A stretch of 64,000 nt of DNA from Pseudohongiella sp. (GTDB taxonomy: Bacteria > Pseudomonadota > Gammaproteobacteria > Pseudomonadales > Pseudohongiellaceae): NCBI RefSeq assembly GCF_011050365.1, contig NZ_DRFV01000016.1, forward strand, positions 1-64,000. Direction: 5' to 3'. The stretch's first letter is position 1; every line of letters starts with the position of its first letter. The notes under the pieces are model-generated. The model ran no database searches and was not told the DNA's origin. It was given only the letters and a program-made list of their open reading frames with translations. Below, piece after piece: positions 54,531-63,778 of this stretch. A program made the translations under genes and the position numbers.

Positions 54531-55388
54531 TCAGTTCTCCTGGAAATTGATGCTGATGGTGAATCGCCGGGCGTTCACGTTTCGCAGGGCAGAACGTGAT
54601 TTCACGATGCACATCATTGAATGATCGCGCTCAAGCTTGCCGCCGCGCTCGGGAAACAGGCTGACGAAGATCTCGTTGTACATGGAGGTATTGCGGACAA
54701 AGTCCGCCCAGGTGCTGCGCTCTGAGTCGAGCACCCTGGGCAATTGGATGTTGATCAGACGTCTAATCACGCCCGGATCCGATCGGCCGCTGCCGCCCGC
54801 TGTGAGCTCGTGGGTGCTGGTGTCCAGGTAGTCCAGTTCGTAGCCGAACTGAAAATTGCGCTGTGGCGATATCGCCTGGCCAAACACCAGTCGATTGAAA
54901 TCAATGTAGCCATCGGGATTGCCCTCGCTGATCACCACGATCTCGCCGGACTGGGCGGCCACAGAGCCAAACCAGGTGACGCTGTACACCCGATCCCAGT
55001 CGTCAAACGCGGTGGCGGTAAAGTTGTCGATGCCCCAGTTCACCTCACCGGCCGTCTTGGGTACGAGCGCTTCAAGGAACTCCGTTTCAAAAAGGGATCC
55101 CGTTTTCTCAGGTCCGGACCACAGCCGCACTTTCCACTTATCACCCACCCGTAGGTTGTGGCCATCAAGCACTACGGCCGAGATGCGCTTACGTGCCGGC
55201 AGCTCAAAGCCGATGGTGACGCCGTCTTCATCGATGGCCGTGCTGCGAAACGACAGGGTGCGATTGCTGTTCTGGACATTCTCGATCGGCATGGTCGCGA
55301 TGTTGTCGAGCTCAGGCGTGGCAGTCAGCGTGGCCACGCGCGCCAGATTCTCTGTGATCACCCGTATCTGTGAATTTGCTATCGCCAC
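54531..55388 (-). CDS. Phage tail-tip protein, unknown role
   Basis: The 285-residue beta-rich protein starts with GTG at 55388 and overlaps the upstream gene by ten bases (GTGGCGATAG). Phrases such as RISAVVLDGHNLRVGDKWKVRLW suggest a carbohydrate-binding-type beta sandwich near the N-terminus. Position between the tape-measure/hub genes and the fibre points to a baseplate or tail-tip component. Not assigned to a named family. Confidence 0.65.
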   Translation of the reverse strand: MAIANSQIRVITENLARVATLTATPELDNIATMPIENVQNSNRTLSFRSTAIDEDGVTIGFELPARKRISAVVLDGHNLRVGDKWKVRLWSGPEKTGSLFETEFLEALVPKTAGEVNWGIDNFTATAFDDWDRVYSVTWFGSVAAQSGEIVVISEGNPDGYIDFNRLVFGQAISPQRNFQFGYELDYLDTSTHELTAGGSGRSDPGVIRRLINIQLPRVLDSERSTWADFVRNTSMYNEIFVSLFPERGGKLERDHSMMCIVKSRSALRNVNARRFTISINFQEN

Positions 55389-56836
55389 AACGTCAACCTC
55401 GCTCGTCCATCGGTGAAAACGCTGTCTGTGTCATAGACAACGCAGTTGATGCCGGCATCGAAACCGTAGCGATCGGCAATCAGTTTGACCGTGCTACCCA
55501 GGGCATACTGGTAAAGCACCGCATACACCTGCAGGTCGAACTTGTAGCGCTCAACCGCGTGCAGGGCCATGAGTTGAGCCAGGCGCTCTGCAGCGTCGGC
55601 CTCAAGCGTCAGTGTGGTGCCGATCAGCTCGGGCTCAGTGGCCAGCGGATGAACGCCGGTGACCGCGTTGGCATCCTCGACAATCGAATACTCGCGGCCT
55701 AGGGTGGCGCGCTCAGTGGCGGTGACCAGCGTGTCCAGGGACTCCTGCACGGTCCAGTTGCGCCGATACCCAAGACGGCCGCGCTTCCAAGGCAGCTCAG
55801 TGGCGCTGGCCACCAGCGTATCCATGCGGTAGTCATCCGGGCTTATGGTGATGCCGGCACTCTCGGTCGGATCTGCCAATAACACGACGGTGATCGCGCC
55901 AGCTTCGGTGCGCGAGAGCTTGGCGCCGATCGACTCCAGGATCATATCGATCGCCTGGCGCGCCGTAGTCGAGCCATTGATATACAGGTTGTGCTGCCAG
56001 GTGATTTCAGTGTCCAGCGCGGTAAACGCTGAGGCATCGTAAAACTCTGCCGGCAGATCGGTGCGCTCGGTGATGATGTGATCGATGATCTCGCCAGCTT
56101 TGAGCAGCGGGGCCCCGCTGATCTTCGCGCCAGTGCAGTCCACCGTGATGTTGCCCACCGGTGCGCCGGCCAGCGTGATCGTGCCGGCCGCCAGATCCGC
56201 TGTATGCGACACAGGACCCTTGCCGTTGTCTTTCACCAGGTCAACGCTATCGATCGCGATATCGCTCACCTGGTAGACGTGGGTGGCACCATCAAGCAGC
56301 ACCGGTGAGACGTTAAAACACTCGCCATAGCAGATTGGCAGGTAGTCGCCGGCATTGGGCCCAGAGGCCACGGTCGAGCCTTGCACCGGCTGGTCAAGGA
56401 AGTCTTCTGGCTCGCGCATCTTGAACAGCAGCTCATCGATGCCCCGGCCGTACCGGGTTTTGATCACGCCAATAAACACCAGGCGAAAATCTGCATACTC
56501 CCAGGAGGGATCACCGTAGAGCAGGCGCACCTTGCGGCCGTCCCACTTGTACTGGGTCAACCAGTGGTCACGCTCGCCAGCGGTGTTGTCGATGATCAGC
56601 TCACCGCGCGCCGGCCGGCCGGAACCGAGCGTACGCCTGGCGCTGGGCACTCCTTTCAGATAGTCGGGGTACGGGCGATGCTCAACCCCGTCAGACCAGT
56701 TTGTGTTGTAACCTCGATCACTGATATACGCCGTGCCCACACTTTCGGTGACCGTGTCGTAATAGTCCATTTCGGCCAGCAGCACCTTGGGCGCTTGCGA
56801 TCGTAACCAGGCCAGATACTGAGCATCGCTTATCAT
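55379..56836 (-). CDS. Phage tail hub or baseplate protein
   Basis: The 485-residue protein starts MISDAQYLAWLRSQAPKVLLAEMDYYD and contains many short beta strands, consistent with the ring-forming distal-tail and hub proteins found after tape-measure genes. It overlaps the tape-measure stop by ATGA and the next gene by ten bases. A distal tail protein or tail-associated hub (Mu gp44-like position) is the likely role; no catalytic motif is seen. Confidence 0.68.
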   Translation of the reverse strand: MISDAQYLAWLRSQAPKVLLAEMDYYDTVTESVGTAYISDRGYNTNWSDGVEHRPYPDYLKGVPSARRTLGSGRPARGELIIDNTAGERDHWLTQYKWDGRKVRLLYGDPSWEYADFRLVFIGVIKTRYGRGIDELLFKMREPEDFLDQPVQGSTVASGPNAGDYLPICYGECFNVSPVLLDGATHVYQVSDIAIDSVDLVKDNGKGPVSHTADLAAGTITLAGAPVGNITVDCTGAKISGAPLLKAGEIIDHIITERTDLPAEFYDASAFTALDTEITWQHNLYINGSTTARQAIDMILESIGAKLSRTEAGAITVVLLADPTESAGITISPDDYRMDTLVASATELPWKRGRLGYRRNWTVQESLDTLVTATERATLGREYSIVEDANAVTGVHPLATEPELIGTTLTLEADAAERLAQLMALHAVERYKFDLQVYAVLYQYALGSTVKLIADRYGFDAGINCVVYDTDSVFTDGRARLTLWR

Positions 56837-59800
56837 GCTGCGCGCTCCTCCATTTCCCTGGTCAACCGATCCACGCTCTCGGAGATCTCCCGAGCGGCCC
56901 CTGCAAACGCCTGACGCTGCTCTGAAGACACATCGCGGTTCTGGTCAACCAGTTCAGCCAGTAGCGCTGTCTGTGCCTCCACGGCCTTCACGAATCGCTG
57001 CACGTCCGCTGAGCTGCCAGCACCTGTGACCCGGTCAACGATCGCATCACGCAGCTTGCTCGCACGCGGGCGGTCAAAGATGATTTCCTCTTTATGGATC
57101 GCAGCAAACTGATCACTGTCGACCCGGTCGGTACCGACCGCAAATGAGGCATAACCGTACTTGGCCGCCAGCGCGAGGATCTCCGCCTGGCTGTAGCCGC
57201 TGGCCTGAGCCAGTTGTCCGGATCCAACACCGTTGGCGATCGCCGCATTGTAAATCGCACCTACCGCCTCGGCTTCGGTCGCGGCCGACCCATTCAGAGC
57301 CGCTACGGTTGCTGCGATCTCTGCATTACTCAGACTTGTGTTAACCACGCTTTGGTAGTCAGACACGCTGCCCAGACCGTTCTGGCCCAGGTATTGGTTA
57401 GCGGCGTTGGTGGCCACCGGGTTCTTCGCAATCTGATCGGCAATCAGTTGGACCGCTGTGCCTTGAGCCAGCATTGCCTGGATCATCGCGCCCATCGCAT
57501 CAGCCAGCGACTGAATGTTATCGCCCAGCATGTTCGGGTGTTCAGACAGCGCGGTCACCGCTTCAATCGCGGCCGCAATACCACCATCACTCAGGTCGCT
57601 GAGTTTTGGCATCAGGCCCAGCGCGTTGACGATGTCCTGGGAGAGCAGGCCGAAGTTCGCGCCCTGCTGCAGGATGGCCAGCATGCCGTCGCCGATCAGG
57701 CCCTGCAGTTCAAGCGCGATCTCGGCCGGCAGGTTGGCAAACAGCACTTTCAGATTCACCAGTTCACCGACGATCTGCTCGCCCATCAACTGCTCAATCC
57801 GGATCATCTCAGCCTGCAGCTCGCGAAGCTCAGCCACATAGGTGGCCGCAAACTCGCCGGCCGCAAATTCACCTGGTGATTGCGCCTGGCCCAGCAGCGC
57901 GCTGATCTCCTGCAGCTTGGCCAAGTTGGCATTGAATGCGGCCACACCACTTTCAGAGCTGGCCAGGGCAGTCTGATTCAACCGGGCAAAGGCGTCGAAG
58001 TAGCCTGTGGCTTCCTGAGCAGCGCCGAGATCTCCGGAGATGGCACGCTGATACACATCATCAAACTGCTGCTGCGCCAGTGTCAGACGGTCTGCCACCG
58101 ACAGGGGGGACAGGTCACCGGTCATCAGCTGATTGATGTAATCATCAATGCGCTTGGCGGTATCGAGCTGCTGCTGGTAGTGGTTCATCTTCTCTTCGTG
58201 CAACTGCTGCTCAAGTTTCAGCTGCTCGTTGTAGTTGGCCAGGATCTCCTGGCGCAGCGCATCCACGCTTTCCAGCTGCTCATCCAGGGGACCGGTGCGA
58301 AGGCGCGATCGCAAATCCACTGCGCCGTTGCCGGTGAGTTTGAATATGTCATTGTGGATATCGCCGGCAACACGCGCGGCCTGGGTGCGCAGGAACCGGT
58401 ACTCATCCACCAGATCACTGGCCGCTTCGATCTGCTCGGCCATGGCCTGGGCTCGCACGTCGGCCAGCTCTTTCTCCTGCTCTATCAGCAGCGCCAGTGC
58501 GTTGCCGGCCTGTACCAACTCCAGCACGTTGACCGCATCCAGGCTCTGCTTGACTGAGTCAAAATATTCGCGGAATTGAGCGACGCTGGTGAAGTCATCC
58601 AGGCTCAGGTTCAGCGCGTCAAACTGCTCTGTGACGGCGCTACGCAAACGCGTAGTGACGTTGGTCAGCACATCAGACTGATCGGCGATCGACTGGCTGA
58701 ATGCGCCTGTGGTGGCGGCAAGGTTCTCGATGCCACCAGCGGCCTCGGCCAGCTGCTGGGCAAACTCGAAAGTGACATCACCCAGGATATCCAACTGACC
58801 CGACTGCACCAGTGAGTCCAGCGCCAGCACTTCCTGGAACTGCGCGAGGATCTCGTCAGCAGATCCGGTGGCCGCTCGCAGCGCCTGGGTCACGCCATCG
58901 CTCAGACCCTCAATGTGGTTGATCAGCTGCTTGCTGAAGCTGCCAAACAGCGCGTCCAGGGCTTCCTCAGAATCGGCATCCTCACCAGCGCGCATGCCAA
59001 AGAAACTGCCCTGGCTGTAGCCGTAATCAGCCGAGGTGCCAGAGAGCGTCGCCCGGCTCATGTCAATCGAGCCACCGGCCGCACGCGTCAGCTGCGTGAT
59101 GAACGCATCAATCTCAGCCGCCTTGGCTGTGATCGCATCGGTCGCTTCCTGGTCACCGCGCCGGTTGATCTTGTTCACCTGCAGGCCGCTGGCAAAGGTC
59201 TCAGTGCCAGTGTAGTAGCTACCGCGTACCGAGTCGCGATTGGTGTCAAAACCCACGCTCATGCGCTTGTAACCATCACCGCCGAACATCGCATCCAGGG
59301 CGCCACCGGCCATTGCGCCCAGGAAGGTGCCCACACCTGGGATCACCGAGCCGAGCACCGCACCGGCCATGGCGCCGTAGTTGCTCTGCGCTTGTTTACC
59401 AAACACAGCCTCACCAACGGCCGTGCCGATCGCGCTGCCCGCGATGCCGGCGAAGAGGTTTGCACTCAGGTTCTTCAGGCCAAAGTTGAATGACTTGGCG
59501 CCCTCGCTGATCAGCTGGCCACCTTCGTAAACCGCTGCTGAGTTCTGCACGAGTGAGGCGTTCAGCACGCTGGAGACGCCACCGCCGACCAGCGCTGCCA
59601 GCTGGCCATAGTTGACTGAACCACCACTGGCAGGATCGCCTGGGGCTGCGCCTGGCGCGGCCGGGGTAAAGACACTACGCAGCGAGTTGGCCATGTCCAT
59701 GCTGGCCACACTGGCCATCGTGCGGCGCATGATCGCCACAATCGACTCACCCAGGGTCTCCAGGTTGAACTTGCCTTTTTCAAGGATCTGGTCGAAGTAG

Positions 59801-62025
59801 TCGGTCCAGCTTCGCTGCAGATCCTCCAGCATGTTCTCGGTTGCCCGCTGATAGTCCTGCTGCCGCTGCGCGGTAGCATCAATGGTCACCTGTTCGTCCT
59901 GCATCTCGATGATCAGCGCGCGGATGGCATCGCCCTGCAGGGCAATCTGCTCAGCCGACAAACCCCGGATCCGGTTTGCATACTCCTGCTCAACCGCTGA
60001 CAGGCGCATCACCCGCAGCTCTTCCTCCATCTGATCAACCAGCAGCGCGCCAGGGTTTAACGCCTCATACTGCTCCTGGGCAAGCGCGGCCACCGCGATG
60101 TGATAGTTCTCCAGGGAAAGCAGGTCCTGATCACGCGCCTGGCTCAGCAGCAGCAATTGAGTTTCATACTCGACAACTGCGTTCTGCATGGGCGCGTACT
60201 GGTCGATCAGTTTGTTCATCTCCTGCAGGGTTTTCTCGCGCGCCTTGGCCGCATCTTCCTCGGCTTTGGTCACACCGGTCAGCTCGCGCACTTCCTCGCG
60301 GTAGGCTTCGTTCAACGCGGTGATCGCACGCTCTTTGCGGCTGGCCTCTTCAGTGCTGGAGGCTTCGATGGCGCTCAGCGCAGCCAGGTTGGATGTGTAC
60401 TCGGCGGTCAGTGCCTCCAGCGGCAGGTACTTGTCCAGGAGGTCCTGTTGGATTTTGGACAGAGCCGTGGCCGCAGCCGTTTCTGCATCCAAATCATTGG
60501 CAATCGCTCCGGGCCGAGCCTGTGCCAATGCATTAAGATTCCGTGCGCCGGCGTCCAGCTGCTGATTTAGAGAATCCATCTCGTCGGTGTATTGCTGCAG
60601 AGCTTGGTAGTCAGCATCTGATGGTGACATGCCCCAGGCCATTAAAGGATTCGACTTCGCTTCGGGCTCAACTAAACCTTCTTTGAGTTTTGACAGTTCA
60701 GCCATTTCAGCCTGGGCTGCTGAGATTTGTTGATCAATTTGCGCTACGGTTAGCGCCTCATACGAAGCGGCAAGATCGTCGATTTCGCCTCTCAATGCTG
60801 CAGCGTCAGCGGCAGCGGTCTGCCCATTTCTGCTAAATGCATACAGCGCTGTTGCCGCTAGAACAACCACACCCAAAGGTCCGCCCAGAAACGCCATCGC
60901 GCCTCGCAGGCCAATCATTGCCAGGGTAGTTGCCCGCGCCAACGTCATTGTCGCGAGGAACCGCAGTTCCAGCATTGTCAGAGCGCCGCTGGCTGTGTAG
61001 CTGGCCGCAGTTGTTGCGTACAGCCATGCGGCCAGCTTCACGCCTGCCAACGCCGTCAACATGAAAACCAAGTCACCGGTCAGCTCAATGAGCGATGGAA
61101 TCAGCGGTGTGATCGTTTTAAGGGTTGCCTCATAGAGGCGCATCGAATTACCGATAGCGGAATCAATTGGCACTTCCAGGGCTGCCACGAGATTGGTGTG
61201 GGCAGTGGCAATCCGATTTGAAATCGATGAGATGTTTTCGTAAGTGCGGGCAGCAGCCCCCTCGTATTCTTCCAGTGCACCGATCAAAGTGTTCTTGAAA
61301 AAAGCAGAGGTGACCTTCCCATCGAGAACCATATTTCGGAAGCCACCACCGACCAGCCCGGCCGCAGCATCCATGTGATTCAGCAGCCCAGGCATAGGCT
61401 CCATGACCTGCATTAATTCTGCGGCGTGCACGATCGGCTGGCTGATCGCCTGGGACAAGCCGTAATACACTAAGCCCAGTTGCTCGTTATTGACCTTGAG
61501 AGCAGCGCTGGCGTCAGAAAGACCTTCAAGCAGCTGGCGGCTCTCTGACATCGTGACCAGGTTAGCGCCTTCCAGGGCCATCAGCCGCGCGTAGCTCTCT
61601 GACAATGTGTTCAGGTTGCGGCTATAGTCCTCCGCCACATCAATCAGATATTCCTGCGTTTCTGCATATGCACTTGACGATCCGGACATGCCCTGGATCA
61701 TGGTGCGCACATCCTGGAAGGCGGCTAACTCTTGCTTTAAAAAACCACCGATCTTCAAAACGCCGTAGCCAGCCAGAACTGACTTCAGGCTTATGAACTG
61801 TTCCCTAAGAGATTTGGTTTCGGTGTTGAGCTTCCGGGTGCTATCTGCAGCACCCTTGGCTTCGTTGGAATGTTTCTTGATGCCGTCGGCACCCTTGGCG
61901 CCGGCAGCACCGGATTGTTGCAGCTCATCATTGAGCTTGGCGATATCAGCAGCCGCAATCTTGACTTCACCGGTGAGGCCGGATCGATCTGCTTTTAGCT
62001 TTATGGTGGCTGTGTATTCGCTCAT
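56833..62025 (-). CDS. Phage tail tape-measure protein
   Basis: The 1,730-residue protein is the longest in the window. An N-terminal helical assembly domain is of the tape-measure type (SEYTATIKLKADRSGLTGEVK, then TMSESRQLLEGLSDASAALKV). Hydrophobic segments occur around 300-400 (LVFMLTALAGVKLAAWLYA, GAMAFLGGPLGVVVLAATALY) and a glycine-rich membrane-like stretch around 880-920. Long coiled coils fill the rest. Its length sets tail length; at about 0.15 nm per residue a tail near 250 nm is implied. ATGA overlaps link it to both neighbours. Confidence 0.93.
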   Translation of the reverse strand: MSEYTATIKLKADRSGLTGEVKIAAADIAKLNDELQQSGAAGAKGADGIKKHSNEAKGAADSTRKLNTETKSLREQFISLKSVLAGYGVLKIGGFLKQELAAFQDVRTMIQGMSGSSSAYAETQEYLIDVAEDYSRNLNTLSESYARLMALEGANLVTMSESRQLLEGLSDASAALKVNNEQLGLVYYGLSQAISQPIVHAAELMQVMEPMPGLLNHMDAAAGLVGGGFRNMVLDGKVTSAFFKNTLIGALEEYEGAAARTYENISSISNRIATAHTNLVAALEVPIDSAIGNSMRLYEATLKTITPLIPSLIELTGDLVFMLTALAGVKLAAWLYATTAASYTASGALTMLELRFLATMTLARATTLAMIGLRGAMAFLGGPLGVVVLAATALYAFSRNGQTAAADAAALRGEIDDLAASYEALTVAQIDQQISAAQAEMAELSKLKEGLVEPEAKSNPLMAWGMSPSDADYQALQQYTDEMDSLNQQLDAGARNLNALAQARPGAIANDLDAETAAATALSKIQQDLLDKYLPLEALTAEYTSNLAALSAIEASSTEEASRKERAITALNEAYREEVRELTGVTKAEEDAAKAREKTLQEMNKLIDQYAPMQNAVVEYETQLLLLSQARDQDLLSLENYHIAVAALAQEQYEALNPGALLVDQMEEELRVMRLSAVEQEYANRIRGLSAEQIALQGDAIRALIIEMQDEQVTIDATAQRQQDYQRATENMLEDLQRSWTDYFDQILEKGKFNLETLGESIVAIMRRTMASVASMDMANSLRSVFTPAAPGAAPGDPASGGSVNYGQLAALVGGGVSSVLNASLVQNSAAVYEGGQLISEGAKSFNFGLKNLSANLFAGIAGSAIGTAVGEAVFGKQAQSNYGAMAGAVLGSVIPGVGTFLGAMAGGALDAMFGGDGYKRMSVGFDTNRDSVRGSYYTGTETFASGLQVNKINRRGDQEATDAITAKAAEIDAFITQLTRAAGGSIDMSRATLSGTSADYGYSQGSFFGMRAGEDADSEEALDALFGSFSKQLINHIEGLSDGVTQALRAATGSADEILAQFQEVLALDSLVQSGQLDILGDVTFEFAQQLAEAAGGIENLAATTGAFSQSIADQSDVLTNVTTRLRSAVTEQFDALNLSLDDFTSVAQFREYFDSVKQSLDAVNVLELVQAGNALALLIEQEKELADVRAQAMAEQIEAASDLVDEYRFLRTQAARVAGDIHNDIFKLTGNGAVDLRSRLRTGPLDEQLESVDALRQEILANYNEQLKLEQQLHEEKMNHYQQQLDTAKRIDDYINQLMTGDLSPLSVADRLTLAQQQFDDVYQRAISGDLGAAQEATGYFDAFARLNQTALASSESGVAAFNANLAKLQEISALLGQAQSPGEFAAGEFAATYVAELRELQAEMIRIEQLMGEQIVGELVNLKVLFANLPAEIALELQGLIGDGMLAILQQGANFGLLSQDIVNALGLMPKLSDLSDGGIAAAIEAVTALSEHPNMLGDNIQSLADAMGAMIQAMLAQGTAVQLIADQIAKNPVATNAANQYLGQNGLGSVSDYQSVVNTSLSNAEIAATVAALNGSAATEAEAVGAIYNAAIANGVGSGQLAQASGYSQAEILALAAKYGYASFAVGTDRVDSDQFAAIHKEEIIFDRPRASKLRDAIVDRVTGAGSSADVQRFVKAVEAQTALLAELVDQNRDVSSEQRQAFAGAAREISESVDRLTREMEERAA

Positions 62026-62456
62026 TTTCCATCACGCTGATTAAGGGTGTGCACGGTGTGGTGGGCCAGAATCTTGAACCGCTGCCAGGTCTGCGGAGTC
62101 ACTTCAATGCCGCTTCGATCGATGTCAACGTCCACGGCAGCAAAATTAAACCCGAACACATGTCCGTTTTCAGAGATCGTGAACTGGCCATACACGCTCA
62201 GGTAAAGCTGAATGGCATCCCAGTTCTCGGGCATCACTTCGAAGGGTTCGGGCTCAACCTCCTGGTCCAGCAGCTGCTCCAGTTCATCCTCGCTGGCCCC
62301 CATCTCCCGCATTTCCTCCAGGTCGGCCTCGCTAAAGCGCGGGACCGGATCCTGGTGGTAATAATCAACGGCGGCCGCGAGCTCCTCGCTTACGAAAGTT
62401 GCCGCTTTTGAGTGTCTCCATGTACTCAACAGCGCAGGCCGACACGCAGCTGGCAT
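62022..62456 (-). CDS. Tail-assembly chaperone, second (GT-type) frame
   Basis: This frame gives 144 residues, acidic after an initial basic stretch (EEMREMGASEDELEQLLDQEVEPEPFEV). Bases 62365-62456 are shared with the upstream chaperone gene in a different register. The ATG at 62456 has no ribosome site, and the residues read in the overlap look random, so it is probably expressed as a fusion through ribosomal frameshifting at AAAA (62406-62409). It ends with an ATGA overlap into the tape-measure gene, the classic place of G/GT proteins. Independent initiation is the alternative. Confidence 0.65.
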   Translation of the reverse strand: MPAACRPALLSTWRHSKAATFVSEELAAAVDYYHQDPVPRFSEADLEEMREMGASEDELEQLLDQEVEPEPFEVMPENWDAIQLYLSVYGQFTISENGHVFGFNFAAVDVDIDRSGIEVTPQTWQRFKILAHHTVHTLNQRDGK

Positions 62457-62709
62457 CGTTCAGCACCAGGTCAATAGCATCCTGGCCTCTGACTACTTCA
62501 CCTTCTGAGCCCTCAACCGGGATATCACCGACGGCTTGAATGACGCGCTTACACAGCCCGGCATCATTTTCGTTTTCCACCAGGTCGGAGAATTCATCCT
62601 GGCTCAGCTGGACAAAGGTGACATCCAGATCGCCCAGGGATTCATCGCCCAGGAACACGGATACTTTTTTCTTGAAGGTGTTGGTTGATCGCTTTTTGAA
62701 CGTGGCCAT
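62365..62709 (-). CDS. Tail-assembly chaperone, first (G-type) frame
   Basis: The 114-residue protein starts at ATG 62709, preceded by GGAGAG; an ATG six codons upstream is less likely. It has a basic start (MATFKKRSTNTFKKKVSVFL) and an acidic middle. Position between tail tube and tape measure fits the gpG chaperone that binds the tape measure during tail assembly. The final 15 residues (NFRKRGARGRR) are basic and may be an artefact of reading past the frameshift site. Confidence 0.72.
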   Translation of the reverse strand: MATFKKRSTNTFKKKVSVFLGDESLGDLDVTFVQLSQDEFSDLVENENDAGLCKRVIQAVGDIPVEGSEGEVVRGQDAIDLVLNDASCVSACAVEYMETLKSGNFRKRGARGRR

Positions 62710-62824
62710 GATGGCTCTCTCCTGCATTAAGTTTATGGTTGGTCTTTCATCTTCGGCTCGGCCCGGCCAGCGGTACTGCTTAATCCACTGGCCGGGGCTG
62801 GCTCTCTTCTCACGGGGTTGTGCA

Positions 62825-63772
62825 TTAGCTGACGATAATGAGTTCTTCGTCGTTACCGGCCGTGTCAGCGCCGGCCAGCATGTTCAGGTTGGCTTTGATG
62901 CCCACTTTGCCGCCCAGCACTGTCGTGTAGTCAGGCTGGATCAGCTGAGTGTTGGGGTTCTCAAAGCGCACGTGGTTGCCGTCACCGGCGTCGGTACCGG
63001 CATGCTCCAGAATCAGCGCACCCTGGGTACCATTCTTGGCAGTGGTGAACCAATCTTTGGTGCCGATCGCCGGCGCCAGGAAGGTGATGTCACCACCAGG
63101 CTCGCGGTCATTTACATCGATGCCTTCGTAGCCTGGGACGTCGATATACTCAACCGCGTTGTTGTTGCCATACATGTGGCTGATTAAAGCCAGTGAGACG
63201 CCATGCAGCGAGGCAGTGGTGTATTCATTGCCGACCGGCACCGGACGCTGGTAGCCGGTGAAATCAGGATTGATGACTGTCTTGGCCACCGGTGCATTCC
63301 ACAGACCCTTGAGCTTGTACTGGAAGTACGGACGCTTTTTGGCGTCGAAGTGCCGGGTGACGTCACCGCGTACACCGGTCATCGGGTGACGGGTACCGCC
63401 CACGTTGATAAACAGCGTCGCGCTGTCACCGTCTGCGCTGATCAGGCTGTAACGCACATCGACCAGCTCATCGATAGTCACTGCATAGCCACAGATTTTG
63501 TGGAAGAAACCCCACTCGGGCTCGGTACCGGCCGTGCCAGCACCGCAGATGGACATCTTGAATTCCAATGACACATTGGTGCCCACGTGGAATATCTCAG
63601 AGCTGCCCCATGCGTTCTGTGCTGTCTCATCGCGCTCGGTCTCACCGTCCAGCGCTTTGAGCACGACATCGAACGTCTTGAACACATCGGCTGCCAAGGT
63701 CGGCGCTGCTAACACGCCATAGGTCTCTTCCTTTTTGCCGTAGATTGTCATTTCCGCTGAACGTTGAAACAT
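62825..63772 (-). CDS. Phage major tail (tube) protein
   Basis: The 315-residue protein is beta-rich. It opens with SAEMTIYGKKEETYGVLAAPTLAADVF, and has a C-terminal region with immunoglobulin-like phrasing (VGIKANLNMLAGADTAG). Size, position before the chaperones and the opening strand fit tail-tube subunits of long-tailed phages. A GAGGGTAA sequence precedes ATG 63772. It follows the partial gene by a few bases. Confidence 0.78.
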   Translation of the reverse strand: MFQRSAEMTIYGKKEETYGVLAAPTLAADVFKTFDVVLKALDGETERDETAQNAWGSSEIFHVGTNVSLEFKMSICGAGTAGTEPEWGFFHKICGYAVTIDELVDVRYSLISADGDSATLFINVGGTRHPMTGVRGDVTRHFDAKKRPYFQYKLKGLWNAPVAKTVINPDFTGYQRPVPVGNEYTTASLHGVSLALISHMYGNNNAVEYIDVPGYEGIDVNDREPGGDITFLAPAIGTKDWFTTAKNGTQGALILEHAGTDAGDGNHVRFENPNTQLIQPDYTTVLGGKVGIKANLNMLAGADTAGNDEELIIVS

Positions 63773-63778
63773 GATTGC

